Below are positions 47,975-56,441 of a DNA stretch of 64,000 nucleotides, piece after piece. This DNA comes from Carnobacteriaceae bacterium zg-84 (lineage in GTDB: Bacteria > Bacillota > Bacilli > Lactobacillales > Aerococcaceae). Within the stretch, counting starts at the first letter, position 1; every line of letters begins with the position of its first letter. The notes under the pieces were generated by a model, which did no database searches, was not told the origin of the DNA, and was given only the letters and a program-made list of their open reading frames with translations. Made by a program: the position numbers and the translations under genes. The stretch covers positions 124,001 to 188,000 of the forward strand of contig CP059430.1 of the NCBI GenBank assembly GCA_013874835.1, given 5' to 3'.

Positions 47975-48439
47975 ATGCAACTAGCCACATTATGTTATAT
48001 TGATAATGGTACATCTTATTTGTTATTACACCGACATAAAAAGAAACACGATGTTCATCAAGGAAAGTGGATTGGTGTTGGTGGAAAGGTGGAACGTGGA
48101 GAAACACCGGAAGAATGTATTAAACGTGAAGTGTTAGAAGAAACGGGTTTAGTGCTCAATAACCCTAAACTAAATGGAGTAATTACTTTTCCTAATTTTG
48201 ATGGTGTTAAAGATTGGTATGTTTTTGTCTTTACAGCAACGACTTTTTCAGGAAATCTCATTGAAAGTGATGAAGGAAGTTTAGAGTGGGTGCCTTATGA
48301 AAAAGTAAGAGAAAAACCAACATGGGAAGGTGATTTACTTTTTTTAGACTGGTTATTAAACAAGAAACCATTTTTCTCTGCGAAAATGGAGTATAATAAT
48401 GGACGATTAGCACATCATCATGTGCTGTTTTATGAGTAA
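47975..48439 (+). CDS. MutT-like Nudix hydrolase
   Basis: 154 residues. The Nudix box GGKVERGETPEECIKREVLEETGL is complete near residues 36-58. It resembles 8-oxo-dGTP diphosphatases of the MutX type. CTCGAGG lies before the ATG, and it follows thiI by 16 bp, so it is likely the last gene of the miaA-thiI run, ended by a terminator. Confidence 0.9.
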   Translation: MQLATLCYIDNGTSYLLLHRHKKKHDVHQGKWIGVGGKVERGETPEECIKREVLEETGLVLNNPKLNGVITFPNFDGVKDWYVFVFTATTFSGNLIESDEGSLEWVPYEKVREKPTWEGDLLFLDWLLNKKPFFSAKMEYNNGRLAHHHVLFYE

Positions 48440-48447
48440 ATATCAAA

Positions 48448-48492
48448 TATGTCAAGCAATAGCCGTACCGACTATTACTTGGCATATTTTTT
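48448..48492 (+). terminator. Terminator after the Nudix gene
   Basis: ATGTCAAG-C-AATAG and CTATT-A-CTTGGCAT pair around CCGTACCGA, followed by TTTTTT. Confidence 0.85.
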
Positions 48493-48690
48493 ATCTATTT
48501 ATTTCCCAAATACTGCTTATAGATTGCTATAATTTGTTGGATTTATGACGTTTTTATAGGGTAAAGTACCAAAATTCGCCTTAAATCTTTATTTTGTATA
48601 AAAATACATTTAATTTTGGGTGTTTTTATTTATAAATTAAGGGGTATACAAATCTTTCTTTTTATAAATATTGATTTTTGTTAAGTTTAA

Positions 48691-48719
48691 TTGACAAAAA
48701 CACTTTTTATTATTATGAT
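48691..48719 (+). promoter_or_regulatory. Strong promoter of the secreted-protein/ABC operon
   Basis: TTGACA (48691-48696) and TATGAT (48714-48719) with 17 bp between. Upstream, 48493-48690 is very AT-rich with T tracts and no gene, possibly an UP-element-like or regulator-binding region. Confidence 0.8.
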
Positions 48720-48781
48720 AAAAGTGTAGCTGGTACTCATTTCTGAAAAATATGGAAAAATCAGGTTGGGAGATGAGTTTT

Positions 48782-49180
48782 ATGAAAAGAACAAATAAAA
48801 AAACTTTAGGTATTCTAACAGGAGTGGCTTGTTCGTTTGTTTTTGGAACCGCTGTCTATGCGGGTGCTGCAGTGGGTAGTCCTAATGAGTATTGTATCAA
48901 TCAAATGAAGCGAAATGGTGCAGAATCATTAACAGAATATGATTTTGGCACTCCACTACCGCATGATGATGCATATATGAAAGGATATGCGAGTGGTTCG
49001 GGTTCTAATGATGTATATGTCGTTATATATACACCAGATGGAACTAAAAGCGAAAGAAGAGCTTCTGAAGTAAGTAAAGATGTCTATGAAGTAGCCGAAG
49101 TGGGAGGACAAGATAAAGCTACTTATGCATATGGTGTAGCAACATCTAAAATTGGTACATCATCAATAACAATTCGCTAG
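48782..49180 (+). CDS. Small secreted protein, possible bacteriocin
   Basis: 132 residues. The signal peptide MKRTNKKTLGILTGVACSFV continues to about residue 30 (VYAGA). The mature part of about 100 residues has one Cys, is polar and Gly/Ser/Tyr-rich, and ends in a beta-like SKIGTSSITIR. Position 5' of a two-permease, one-ATPase ABC system is the layout of lactococcin-972-type operons, but the mature sequence lacks a clear Lcn972 motif. GGGAG is 9 bp before ATG 48782. Function inferred from context only. Confidence 0.65.
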   Translation: MKRTNKKTLGILTGVACSFVFGTAVYAGAAVGSPNEYCINQMKRNGAESLTEYDFGTPLPHDDAYMKGYASGSGSNDVYVVIYTPDGTKSERRASEVSKDVYEVAEVGGQDKATYAYGVATSKIGTSSITIR

Positions 49181-49230
49181 TAATAAAAGAAATGAGTATC
49201 AGTATTTTGTAATTTGTAAGGGGTGACATC

Positions 49231-50205
49231 ATGAAATTACTCATATTATATAATCAACTATTAAGTAGATTTATCAAAAATCATAAATTATTAACCTTTA
49301 TTTATGTGCTTGTCATGTCTATGGGAATAGGTGCATTTTTATTTTTATACCACACACAAATGGAATTTATTGAGAAAGCTAAGGAAGAACCATATAATCA
49401 CGAACTGACTTTAAACCCAATGGAGATGTCAGATAATCTGTGGGAATTTTTAGAAAAAGATACACGGTTTGAAAAAATTGAGTTCAATACAAAAGTAAAA
49501 AGTGAATATGCTCCTGAACAATTTATTTATTCTGTTATCGCTGTACTTCATGTACAAGATGAGGCTTTAAAACAAGAAAATGATATTTTTGTGTCATCTA
49601 GGATTTATGATGAGTTAAAACAGACACAAAAATTAACTTTAGATAATCAAGAGTATCATATAATAGGAGAAATAGATGATCCTATTGCAACGGTACAAAT
49701 GTCTTATCAGCATTATAAAAAACGATACAAACCGAGCAGTATTCACGTTCATGTAAAATCAGAGTTTGTTTTTTCGATAAAAAGTATTCAAGAATATATT
49801 GAAAATCATTTTAATGTTTCAGTGAAAAATAAAATGGATCAAGCAGAAAAATCAGAGCTAGAAGTTTTTAAATATTTATTAATGCTGGCTAGTATTATCA
49901 TTTTATTAAATATTCTTTCACTCTATGTGTTTATGCTTCGCTCTCGAGCAAAAGAGTTTTTAATCTATGACCTTTTAGGAATGAAAAAATTATCTATCTT
50001 ATTTTATTTACTAATAGAAACAATTATTTTTTATGTTATCAGTTTTCTAATTGCTTTTATTGGGTTTGTGACACTAAATACAATATTAGGAAATACTCTA
50101 TTACTGAAATATCTATGGATATTATGCATGACTCCGCTTGTTATCAATTTAGTATTGGTTTGTCTTGTTTTTATAGTCTTGTTACGTAAAGGAGGAATAA
50201 AATGA
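49231..50205 (+). CDS. FtsX-like ABC permease, subunit A
   Basis: 324 residues: an N-terminal helix (about 18-40), an outside domain of about 170 residues, then three helices (about 212-320), the fold of FtsX/MacB permeases. AAGGGGTG precedes the ATG. It overlaps the next permease by ATGA. The first 20 residues contain a basic helix facing the cytoplasm. With 50202 it makes a heterodimeric channel. Confidence 0.75.
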   Translation: MKLLILYNQLLSRFIKNHKLLTFIYVLVMSMGIGAFLFLYHTQMEFIEKAKEEPYNHELTLNPMEMSDNLWEFLEKDTRFEKIEFNTKVKSEYAPEQFIYSVIAVLHVQDEALKQENDIFVSSRIYDELKQTQKLTLDNQEYHIIGEIDDPIATVQMSYQHYKKRYKPSSIHVHVKSEFVFSIKSIQEYIENHFNVSVKNKMDQAEKSELEVFKYLLMLASIIILLNILSLYVFMLRSRAKEFLIYDLLGMKKLSILFYLLIETIIFYVISFLIAFIGFVTLNTILGNTLLLKYLWILCMTPLVINLVLVCLVFIVLLRKGGIK

Positions 50206-51368
50206 AAAAAATCTATTTAGCATTAACTATTTTTAAACAACAAAAATGGTTGAATCTATTGATTTGTCTTGAATTAGCCTTTATGTTTTCTTTATTCAAT
50301 ATTGTTTTAAATCGTACGGATAATATGTTTCAAAATGAAGCAGTATTAACGCAAAGTGGTTTACAAAAAAGTATAAATTTTGCTCCAATATCAAGACATA
50401 TAGACGATATAGGTTTAAGACAAAGACTAGTACCTCAAGTAGAAAGAATACTTGAAAAATATGATTTTGTAGAGGGGGTTTCTACATTTGAAGAAGTTAG
50501 TGTACAGACGTCTAAAGATACACACGGCATGCTTTTATATGATGCTTTAACGGTAGAAAAAGTATATCCTATTTTAAATACGGAACGTGATAAATTACCA
50601 GTAATTGCCATTTCAAATGGGAATAAAGTGTATCAAGTAGGGGATACGATTAAAGCAATGATAGACGGTAAAGAGAAAATTCTTACAGTCGTACAATCAG
50701 ACGATATTGCTAAATTACCTTTATTTTGGTCACAAGGAGGACGAAATTATTTAGGAGATACGACTATGATTTTTCAAAATATTATACAAGGGCGAACGAT
50801 TCTATTGGGACGAATATCCGATGAATTAAGAGGAAAAGTGAATCCTTATGAAGAAAATATCATGGTTTACATTAAACCAGATACAGAGATGACAAAGGTA
50901 AGAGCGTTACAATCAGAGCTATCTCAACTTGGTCAAGCAGATATTGTGTCTGATATGATACAAAAAACGCAAGAGCTTAATGCGGATAAAGTTAAAAAAG
51001 ATTTAATCAATATGGTCGTTGTCGTATTTGCTTCTGTCATTGGAATGTTTAGTGTATCTGTGTTAAATGTGTATCAACAATTACGTCGTTTTTCTATTTG
51101 GCACATGTGTGGGGCAACATTAAAAGAAATTGGCATCATCTATACATTGTATATGTGTTTGATTGGGGTATTGAGTATTTTATGCTTTGCTGGATTGATG
51201 ATATTAGGATACGTATCAGATGGACGAGGACATTATTACTTCTATTATATAAATCCGTCCCATTTAGTCACAATGATAGGTATTGTTAGTATCATGGTTT
51301 TTGTGACTTTAGGATGTTCGTTACTTGCCTTGAAAAAACAAGGTGTTTTCCAATATTATTATGAGTGA
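50202..51368 (+). CDS. FtsX-like ABC permease, subunit B
   Basis: 388 residues, same topology: an N-terminal helix (about 12-30), a large outside domain, and three C-terminal helices (about 268-385). In lactococcin-972 systems the two permease halves are usually fused in one long protein of about 650 residues; here they are split by an ATGA overlap. GGAGG lies before the ATG. Confidence 0.75.
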   Translation: MKKIYLALTIFKQQKWLNLLICLELAFMFSLFNIVLNRTDNMFQNEAVLTQSGLQKSINFAPISRHIDDIGLRQRLVPQVERILEKYDFVEGVSTFEEVSVQTSKDTHGMLLYDALTVEKVYPILNTERDKLPVIAISNGNKVYQVGDTIKAMIDGKEKILTVVQSDDIAKLPLFWSQGGRNYLGDTTMIFQNIIQGRTILLGRISDELRGKVNPYEENIMVYIKPDTEMTKVRALQSELSQLGQADIVSDMIQKTQELNADKVKKDLINMVVVVFASVIGMFSVSVLNVYQQLRRFSIWHMCGATLKEIGIIYTLYMCLIGVLSILCFAGLMILGYVSDGRGHYYFYYINPSHLVTMIGIVSIMVFVTLGCSLLALKKQGVFQYYYE

Positions 51369-51379
51369 GGGGGATAACG

Positions 51380-52081
51380 ATGACAATTCAATTAAATCAT
51401 ATCCATAAAATTTTTCAAGAAAACAAAAAGAATGAATGTGTGGCTTTAGAGGATGTCACATTATCTATCAATAAAGGTGAGCTTGTGGCAATTGTTGGTA
51501 AATCTGGCTCTGGAAAATCAACATTATTGCACATTATTGGAGGGTTGGCAGAACAATCATCGGGAACGTATGTGCTGCATAATGAAGTGGTTACGAAAAA
51601 GGCACAACAAAATATACGATTGAATACCGTTGGTTTTGTGATGCAAGATTTTGCACTCATCGAGCAGGAAACGGTAAAAAGTAATGTGGCATTACCTCTT
51701 TTGTTGGATAAAACAACATCTATTTCAGATATTAAAAAACGTGTTGATGAAACATTGCATTTAGTTGGTATTGCTGATTTAAAACAGAAAAAAGTTAATC
51801 AATTATCGGGAGGGCAAAAGCAACGTGTTGCTATTGCGCGTGCCATTGTCAAACAAGCTGAAATCATTTTGGCAGATGAACCTACTGGTTCATTGGATAC
51901 CAAAACAGGTCAAGAAATTCTTGATATTTTAAAATCGTTACATGAAGAAGGGCGTACTGTCATTATTGTGACGCATGATGAGCATATTGCACAACAGTGT
52001 GAACGTATTGTAACCTTGAATGACGGAGAAGTTGTTTCTGATGTTATTCAATCGTTGTCATATTTTGAACAATCAAAATGA
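51380..52081 (+). CDS. ABC ATPase, MacB/LolD type
   Basis: 233 residues. Walker [10 protein letters not shown] near 37-45, LSGGQKQR near 141, Walker [13 protein letters not shown] and the H-loop VTHDEH. The ADEPTGSLD form is typical of LolD/MacB/FtsE-like exporters. ATG 51380 has GAGGGGG upstream; a GTG 15 bp earlier would overlap the permease gene. Drives the preceding permeases in secretion of, or protection from, the 132-residue protein. Confidence 0.9.
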   Translation: MTIQLNHIHKIFQENKKNECVALEDVTLSINKGELVAIVGKSGSGKSTLLHIIGGLAEQSSGTYVLHNEVVTKKAQQNIRLNTVGFVMQDFALIEQETVKSNVALPLLLDKTTSISDIKKRVDETLHLVGIADLKQKKVNQLSGGQKQRVAIARAIVKQAEIILADEPTGSLDTKTGQEILDILKSLHEEGRTVIIVTHDEHIAQQCERIVTLNDGEVVSDVIQSLSYFEQSK

Positions 52082-52427
52082 GGCTAAACATAAAACCGGC
52101 AAAAATGATGTTTTATTGTAAGAGATTAATTTAAAAGTAAAAATAGGGAAGCCTGTCGTTTATATCAACGGATAGTGGTTGATGAAATACTTTCTGAAAT
52201 AGTAAAAAGGTTTGACATCATTTCATTGAACATATTGATTTCAAGCCTTTTTGAGTAGCGTTACATCTTTGATTTAATAGAGTAATAGGCGTTATCTTTT
52301 ATGAGTTAATCAGTAACATTAAAAAGGTAGTGTCCTAATAGTTCAAACGGTTAGTCTTGAGTTATGTGGATGTCATTTAATATGTTTAATCAAAGATGTA
52401 TACGATATTACTATAAACATTATGTAA
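52082..52427 (+). other. Intergenic region with operon terminator
   Basis: AAAAAGG-T-TTGA...TCAA-G-CCTTTTT with ATCA/TTGAT inner pairing at 52204-52252 is a terminator for the ABC operon. The rest, up to the IS target repeat at 52428, is AT-rich without a credible gene. Confidence 0.7.
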
Positions 52428-52484
52428 AGAAGAAAAACAAAACACATCTCTTATGATGAAGGAGATGTGTTTTGTTTTTCTTTT
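52428..52484 (+). repeat. Left copy of the 57-bp target duplication of the IS1182 element
   Basis: Identical over 57 bp to 54085-54141. It contains a palindrome with 20-bp arms (AGAAAAACAAAACACATCTC and its complement) around an 11-nt loop, i.e. a terminator. The right copy includes the 3' end of the O-antigen-ligase-like gene, so this left copy is the duplicate. Confidence 0.9.
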
Positions 52485-52522
52485 CAGACTGTTGACAAAT
52501 TAAAATGTCGACAGTCTTTTTT

Positions 52523-52627
52523 CGTATCAGACGTTAAGTTGTCCGGCTTACCACGATGTACACGATACATCGCTCGCTCTCTACTACGTGCGAGAACGAA
52601 GCCATTCGTACCACAACGTCTGATACG
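52523..52627 (+). ncRNA. Structured element A inside the IS1182 copy
   Basis: An outer stem CGTATCAGACGTT/AACGTCTGATACG encloses GGCT/AGCC, hairpin CGATGTA-CACGA-TACATCG (52554-52572) and a second hairpin CTCGC/GCGAG. The core recurs at 61879 with paired base changes in the stems. It lies upstream of the transposase promoter, so it is not simply that mRNA's leader. RNA or DNA role unknown. Confidence 0.5.
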
Positions 52628-52647
52628 ATAATAACGCTTAAAAGTGG

Positions 52648-52653
52648 TATAAT
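52648..52653 (+). promoter_or_regulatory. Extended -10 promoter of the IS1182 transposase
   Basis: TG-G-TATAAT from 52645, 29 bp before the ATG. Confidence 0.6.
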
Positions 52654-52681
52654 AGAGATAAGAAAAAGGAGGGAAAAATCG

Positions 52682-54085
52682 ATGTTTTATAAAGAAACTC
52701 ACCCAAATGATGAAATCATATTAAACACATTGTCCGAATTAGTACCAAAAGACCATTTACTACGTAAAATTGATAAATCAATTGATTTCAACTTTATTTA
52801 TGAAATTACTTCTCCTTATTATAGTCATACGAATGGTCGCAATAGTTTAGACCCTGTTGTTTTATTTAAATTGGTCTTTTTAAAAGATATTTATGGCATT
52901 AAATCCATGCGAGAAACCATTAAACGTGTCGAAACGGATGTAGCGTTTAGATGGTTTTTAAACCTCCCTTTCTCTAAACCTACCCCACATTATTCTACTT
53001 TCTCTCAAAATTATATTCGCCGTTTTCAAGGGACGTCTGTGTTTGAAGATATATTTAATACTATTGTACACCAAGCTATCTCACATCATTTAATTAGTGG
53101 GACAGCTTTATTCACAGATTCCACACACATTAAAGCAAACGCCAATAAAAATAAATTTAGAAACGCTGTTATTGAAGTGGTTCAAGAACGTAAACGAGAT
53201 TTAGAAAACGAAATCAACGCCGAACGAGAAGCTATTGGAAAAAAGCCTTTTAGCTACACAGATAAAATCATCTCTAAAAACATAAAAGAAAGTACGACTG
53301 ATAAAGAAAGCGGCTATTACCATCGGGATAATAAAGAAAAAGGATTTATGTACTTAGACCATCGTAGTGTCGATGGTAAACACAATTTTATTGTAGACTG
53401 CTTTATTACACCGGGGAACGTGCATGATAGTGTACCGTATGTGTCACGATTAACACATATAATAGAAACATTTCATTTTAATGTGAATTGTGTCGCGTTA
53501 GATAGCGGATATTATAAAAAAGACATTTTAAAATTTTTAGAAGAGCAAAAGATATTTTCTGTGATTGGGTATAGACGTTTTCATCGCAATCCTGACCATA
53601 AGTTTTTTCGATATGATTCATCTAGAGATTGTTTTACGGATACACGTACGGGAGAAATTTACACCTACAGAAACATTGATAGACAAGGATATAAGCAGTA
53701 TCGTATAAGCGATAACAGTAATAAACGGATACTACGTCGAGCGATAGATGCTGATGTATACGATAGATGTCGTGAACGTCGATTATCTACGTTTGGGAAA
53801 GCACTATATAAACGACGGAAAGAAACGATTGAGCGTAGCTTTGCAGACTCTAAACAAAATCATGGGTATCGGTTTGCACAATATAGAGGAGTAGCCAAGA
53901 TGCAGCAGTACACTTGGTTATCTTGTGCTGCCCAAAACATGAAAAAAATGGCAATCCTACTCACGAGAGATAGCCATTTTTTACAATATAGTTCTTTATT
54001 TATCATTTTTAAATGCAAAATCCAACGTATTTTTCAAAACTGGAGAAATACGTTGGATTTTTTATCGCTATTGTCAACAGTCTGA
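52682..54085 (+). CDS. IS1182-family transposase
   Basis: 467 residues. DUF772-type N-terminus (FYKETHPNDEIILNTLSELVPKDHLLRKID), then a DDE region: TDSTHIKANANK, LDSGYYK and the C-terminal ERSFADSKQNHGYRFAQYRG with the catalytic Glu. AAAAGGAGGG lies 8 bp before the ATG. The stop TGA uses T and G of the IS end and A of the target repeat. The last 20 or so codons run through the right-end terminator. Confidence 0.93.
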   Translation: MFYKETHPNDEIILNTLSELVPKDHLLRKIDKSIDFNFIYEITSPYYSHTNGRNSLDPVVLFKLVFLKDIYGIKSMRETIKRVETDVAFRWFLNLPFSKPTPHYSTFSQNYIRRFQGTSVFEDIFNTIVHQAISHHLISGTALFTDSTHIKANANKNKFRNAVIEVVQERKRDLENEINAEREAIGKKPFSYTDKIISKNIKESTTDKESGYYHRDNKEKGFMYLDHRSVDGKHNFIVDCFITPGNVHDSVPYVSRLTHIIETFHFNVNCVALDSGYYKKDILKFLEEQKIFSVIGYRRFHRNPDHKFFRYDSSRDCFTDTRTGEIYTYRNIDRQGYKQYRISDNSNKRILRRAIDADVYDRCRERRLSTFGKALYKRRKETIERSFADSKQNHGYRFAQYRGVAKMQQYTWLSCAAQNMKKMAILLTRDSHFLQYSSLFIIFKCKIQRIFQNWRNTLDFLSLLSTV

Positions 54086-54141
54086 GAAGAAAAACAAAAC
54101 ACATCTCTTATGATGAAGGAGATGTGTTTTGTTTTTCTTTT
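54085..54141 (-). repeat. Right copy of the 57-bp target duplication (original terminator)
   Basis: Read on the minus strand, this is the terminator palindrome of the O-antigen-ligase-like gene and also codes its last eleven codons; the gene's stop TAA at 54108 is in the loop. Confidence 0.9.
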
Positions 54142-55301
54142 AATAAATTTGTTGTACTTAGACAAACGGTCATGAAAATAAATAGCGTTTGTACCCAAAA
54201 AATCGTGACGTCTAACAATCCGCTAACTAAAACGAGGGTAATAAAACTCATACATAGAGCACGTAGAGATTTTAATAATCCAGTGTTTTTTATTCGATGT
54301 AACTGGATAAGTAATTTTGTGAATAAGGCAATCAGCAAACTTGCACCAAGAAAGCCATAGTTTAATAGTGTATCTAAAATCATATTGTGTGCATGTTGTG
54401 TTGGATAACTTGCATATTTTTCATAAATCGTCATATACGTTAAAGGACCTTGACCGAATGGTTTATGACAAAATTCTTCTATAGAGGCTTGCCAAATACT
54501 TGTGCGAATATCAATGTGTTCGTCAATTAAATTTAATTCAAAGCGAGGAACATTGCTGTAAAAAATAATAACAGAAATGATGCTCAATATAAATGCAACG
54601 ATAATAAAACGTCTAAATATTTTTGATTCAACTAAAAATCCAAAGGTTATCAATGAAATAAGCAAGGAAGGTAAAATGGTTCGTGTCAATGTAAAGAGTA
54701 GACCACAACCGTTTAAAAAGGCAATAAAAGCGTACCAGCCTTGTTTTTTTAGACATTTTGCATGATACATTTTATATCCAGCGATTAAAATGAAAAATCC
54801 ACATGCCAAGGCATAATAATTTGGATTAAAGAAAAATGAATCTGCTCGTCCGTCATTCCATGTAATGAAATGTTTGCTCATTGCATGATAATCAATTGGT
54901 GGTAAGATATGATACGCTTCTAACCAAGCATATATTGCATGAACAATGCTAAAATGAAGCATTATATCTAATATTTTTTGGAATGTTTTTTTGTCAATAA
55001 GTGTTGTGTAATATGTAAAGTAAATATAGAAAACAACAAGACTTATTGTTACAAAAAAACCAATTAAATTTTGTGCTAGTGCAGATACGGTACTAGACAA
55101 AAGAAAAAATAGCCAAATGAGTTTATGTATATAAGAATGTTTGATTAAGTTTATAAAAGACTTTTTATATAGTAAATAACAAGTAGCTAAGAGTATACCT
55201 ATACAGGCAATAGGGAACGGAAGCATCATTGTCATCGTTGTGAAAATGAAGATCCAGTTCAACTCAAAACGTTGAAAAACTGCCTTTATATTTGAAAACA
55301 A
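54108..55301 (-). CDS. O-antigen ligase/polymerase-like membrane protein (Wzy_C family)
   Basis: About 397 residues, ten or more membrane segments, with the large outside loop and ...PFGQGPLTYMTIYEKYASYPTQHAHNMILDTLLNYG typical of O-antigen ligase-like proteins, which join or polymerise lipid-linked glycans. TTG 55301 is the likely start because AAAGGAGG lies 7 bp upstream; the upstream ATGs precede that site. Its last codons lie in the terminator that became the IS1182 target. Stand-alone; no glycosyltransferases are beside it. Confidence 0.85.
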   Translation of the reverse strand: MFSNIKAVFQRFELNWIFIFTTMTMMLPFPIACIGILLATCYLLYKKSFINLIKHSYIHKLIWLFFLLSSTVSALAQNLIGFFVTISLVVFYIYFTYYTTLIDKKTFQKILDIMLHFSIVHAIYAWLEAYHILPPIDYHAMSKHFITWNDGRADSFFFNPNYYALACGFFILIAGYKMYHAKCLKKQGWYAFIAFLNGCGLLFTLTRTILPSLLISLITFGFLVESKIFRRFIIVAFILSIISVIIFYSNVPRFELNLIDEHIDIRTSIWQASIEEFCHKPFGQGPLTYMTIYEKYASYPTQHAHNMILDTLLNYGFLGASLLIALFTKLLIQLHRIKNTGLLKSLRALCMSFITLVLVSGLLDVTIFWVQTLFIFMTVCLSTTNLLKEKQNTSPSS

Positions 55302-55418
55302 GAGAACGCCTCCTTTAGTCATGTACACTGACATGATATAGCGTCTATATTATATCTGAAATAACGGTAAAAACATATAGATTTTTTTTGTTTGTTAAAA
55401 AAGAATGAGGCGAACGAT

Positions 55419-56231
55419 TTATATATTAAAAAAAGATTTTAAATAGTGAGCGACACCATCTTCTTCATTTGTATATGTTGTTTCGTATTTAGTGATTGCT
55501 TTAATGGAAGGGATGGCATTTTTCATGGCAATACCATACTCAGCAAAAGATAGCATTTCTGAATCGTTATCTTCATCACCAAAAGCAATAAGACGCTCTT
55601 TAGGAACGTTTAAAATAGTCAATAAATAATTTAAACCAGCTGCTTTATGAACACCTTCAGGTGTAATATCTAAACAGGGGAAAGCACCACCCCATGTACG
55701 AATATCTAATGATGTGTTTAAATGCTCTTTTAAGTAGCTTTTGATAATAGGTTGTTCTTCTAATGATGAAAACCACCCAAAAGAAATAGGCTCTTCCGGT
55801 AAAACCTCTGGTTGAGAAAGCAGTTGAAAACCGTTGACAGGTTCTGGGAAATACTCGCTTTTTGGTAAATCTAGTGTCGACACATAAACATTATGACGTG
55901 TTTCAGTTCCAATAAATCCAAGATTTAACTCTTTTTGTAAGGCGATAATTTTCCTTGCTGTGTCAAGTGAAATAGAGTGTTGATGATAATGTTCCCACTC
56001 TTTGTCTAGAGGATGATGTACCAATGCGCCGTTATTGTTTATCATTGGTGTTTTTAGCGATAGAGAGTGATAGATATCCTCGCTAATACGAAATGAACGC
56101 CCCGTTGTGATGACGATGTGGTGTCCTTGGTCTTGTAGTGTCTTTAAGACATCTTTTGTGAAATCTGATGTTGTATGATCAGACTTTAATAGTGTTCCGT
56201 CTAAATCAAGTGCAATCACATAAGGTTCCAT
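55419..56231 (-). CDS. Cof-type HAD phosphatase
   Basis: 270 residues. Motif I D9-L-D11-GTLL, motif II VITTGR, motif III Lys near 200 and motif IV FGDEDNDSEML. The cap is type IIB, as in Cof/YidA sugar-phosphate phosphatases; the substrate is unknown. GGAGG is before the ATG. Confidence 0.92.
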   Translation of the reverse strand: MEPYVIALDLDGTLLKSDHTTSDFTKDVLKTLQDQGHHIVITTGRSFRISEDIYHSLSLKTPMINNNGALVHHPLDKEWEHYHQHSISLDTARKIIALQKELNLGFIGTETRHNVYVSTLDLPKSEYFPEPVNGFQLLSQPEVLPEEPISFGWFSSLEEQPIIKSYLKEHLNTSLDIRTWGGAFPCLDITPEGVHKAAGLNYLLTILNVPKERLIAFGDEDNDSEMLSFAEYGIAMKNAIPSIKAITKYETTYTNEEDGVAHYLKSFFNI

Positions 56232-56441
56232 AAAATTCCTCCAATCAATAGAATGTTGTTATTATACCATAATTAAATTTTTTTTGTAAAAGTGGTATGT
56301 AACAAAATGATGACAAACTTTACACTTTTGTAAATAGGTACGTTTTTACTAGGAGATTTTAAAAGGATGTGTTAGTCTATTGTCTACTAATGAAAAGTTA
56401 GTTAAATAAAAAGTGAGTAAAAAGACAGGAGAGTGAAACGA

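Larger units (their letters stand above)
52485..54084 (+). mobile_element. Complete IS1182-family insertion sequence
   Basis: 1600 bp with perfect 14-bp terminal inverted repeats CAGACTGTTGACAA, flanked by 57-bp direct repeats. A terminator faces inward at the left end (GACTGTTGACA/TGTCGACAGTC plus TTTTTT, 52487-52522) and one stands at the right end (54018-54063), which insulate the transposase gene from outside transcription. Long target duplications and palindromic targets are known for this family. The transposase frame is intact. Confidence 0.9.

Noticed and set aside
48782-49180. Firm lactococcin 972 assignment
   Set aside because: Only the operon layout agrees. The mature sequence lacks a convincing Lcn972 pattern, so it is called a possible bacteriocin.
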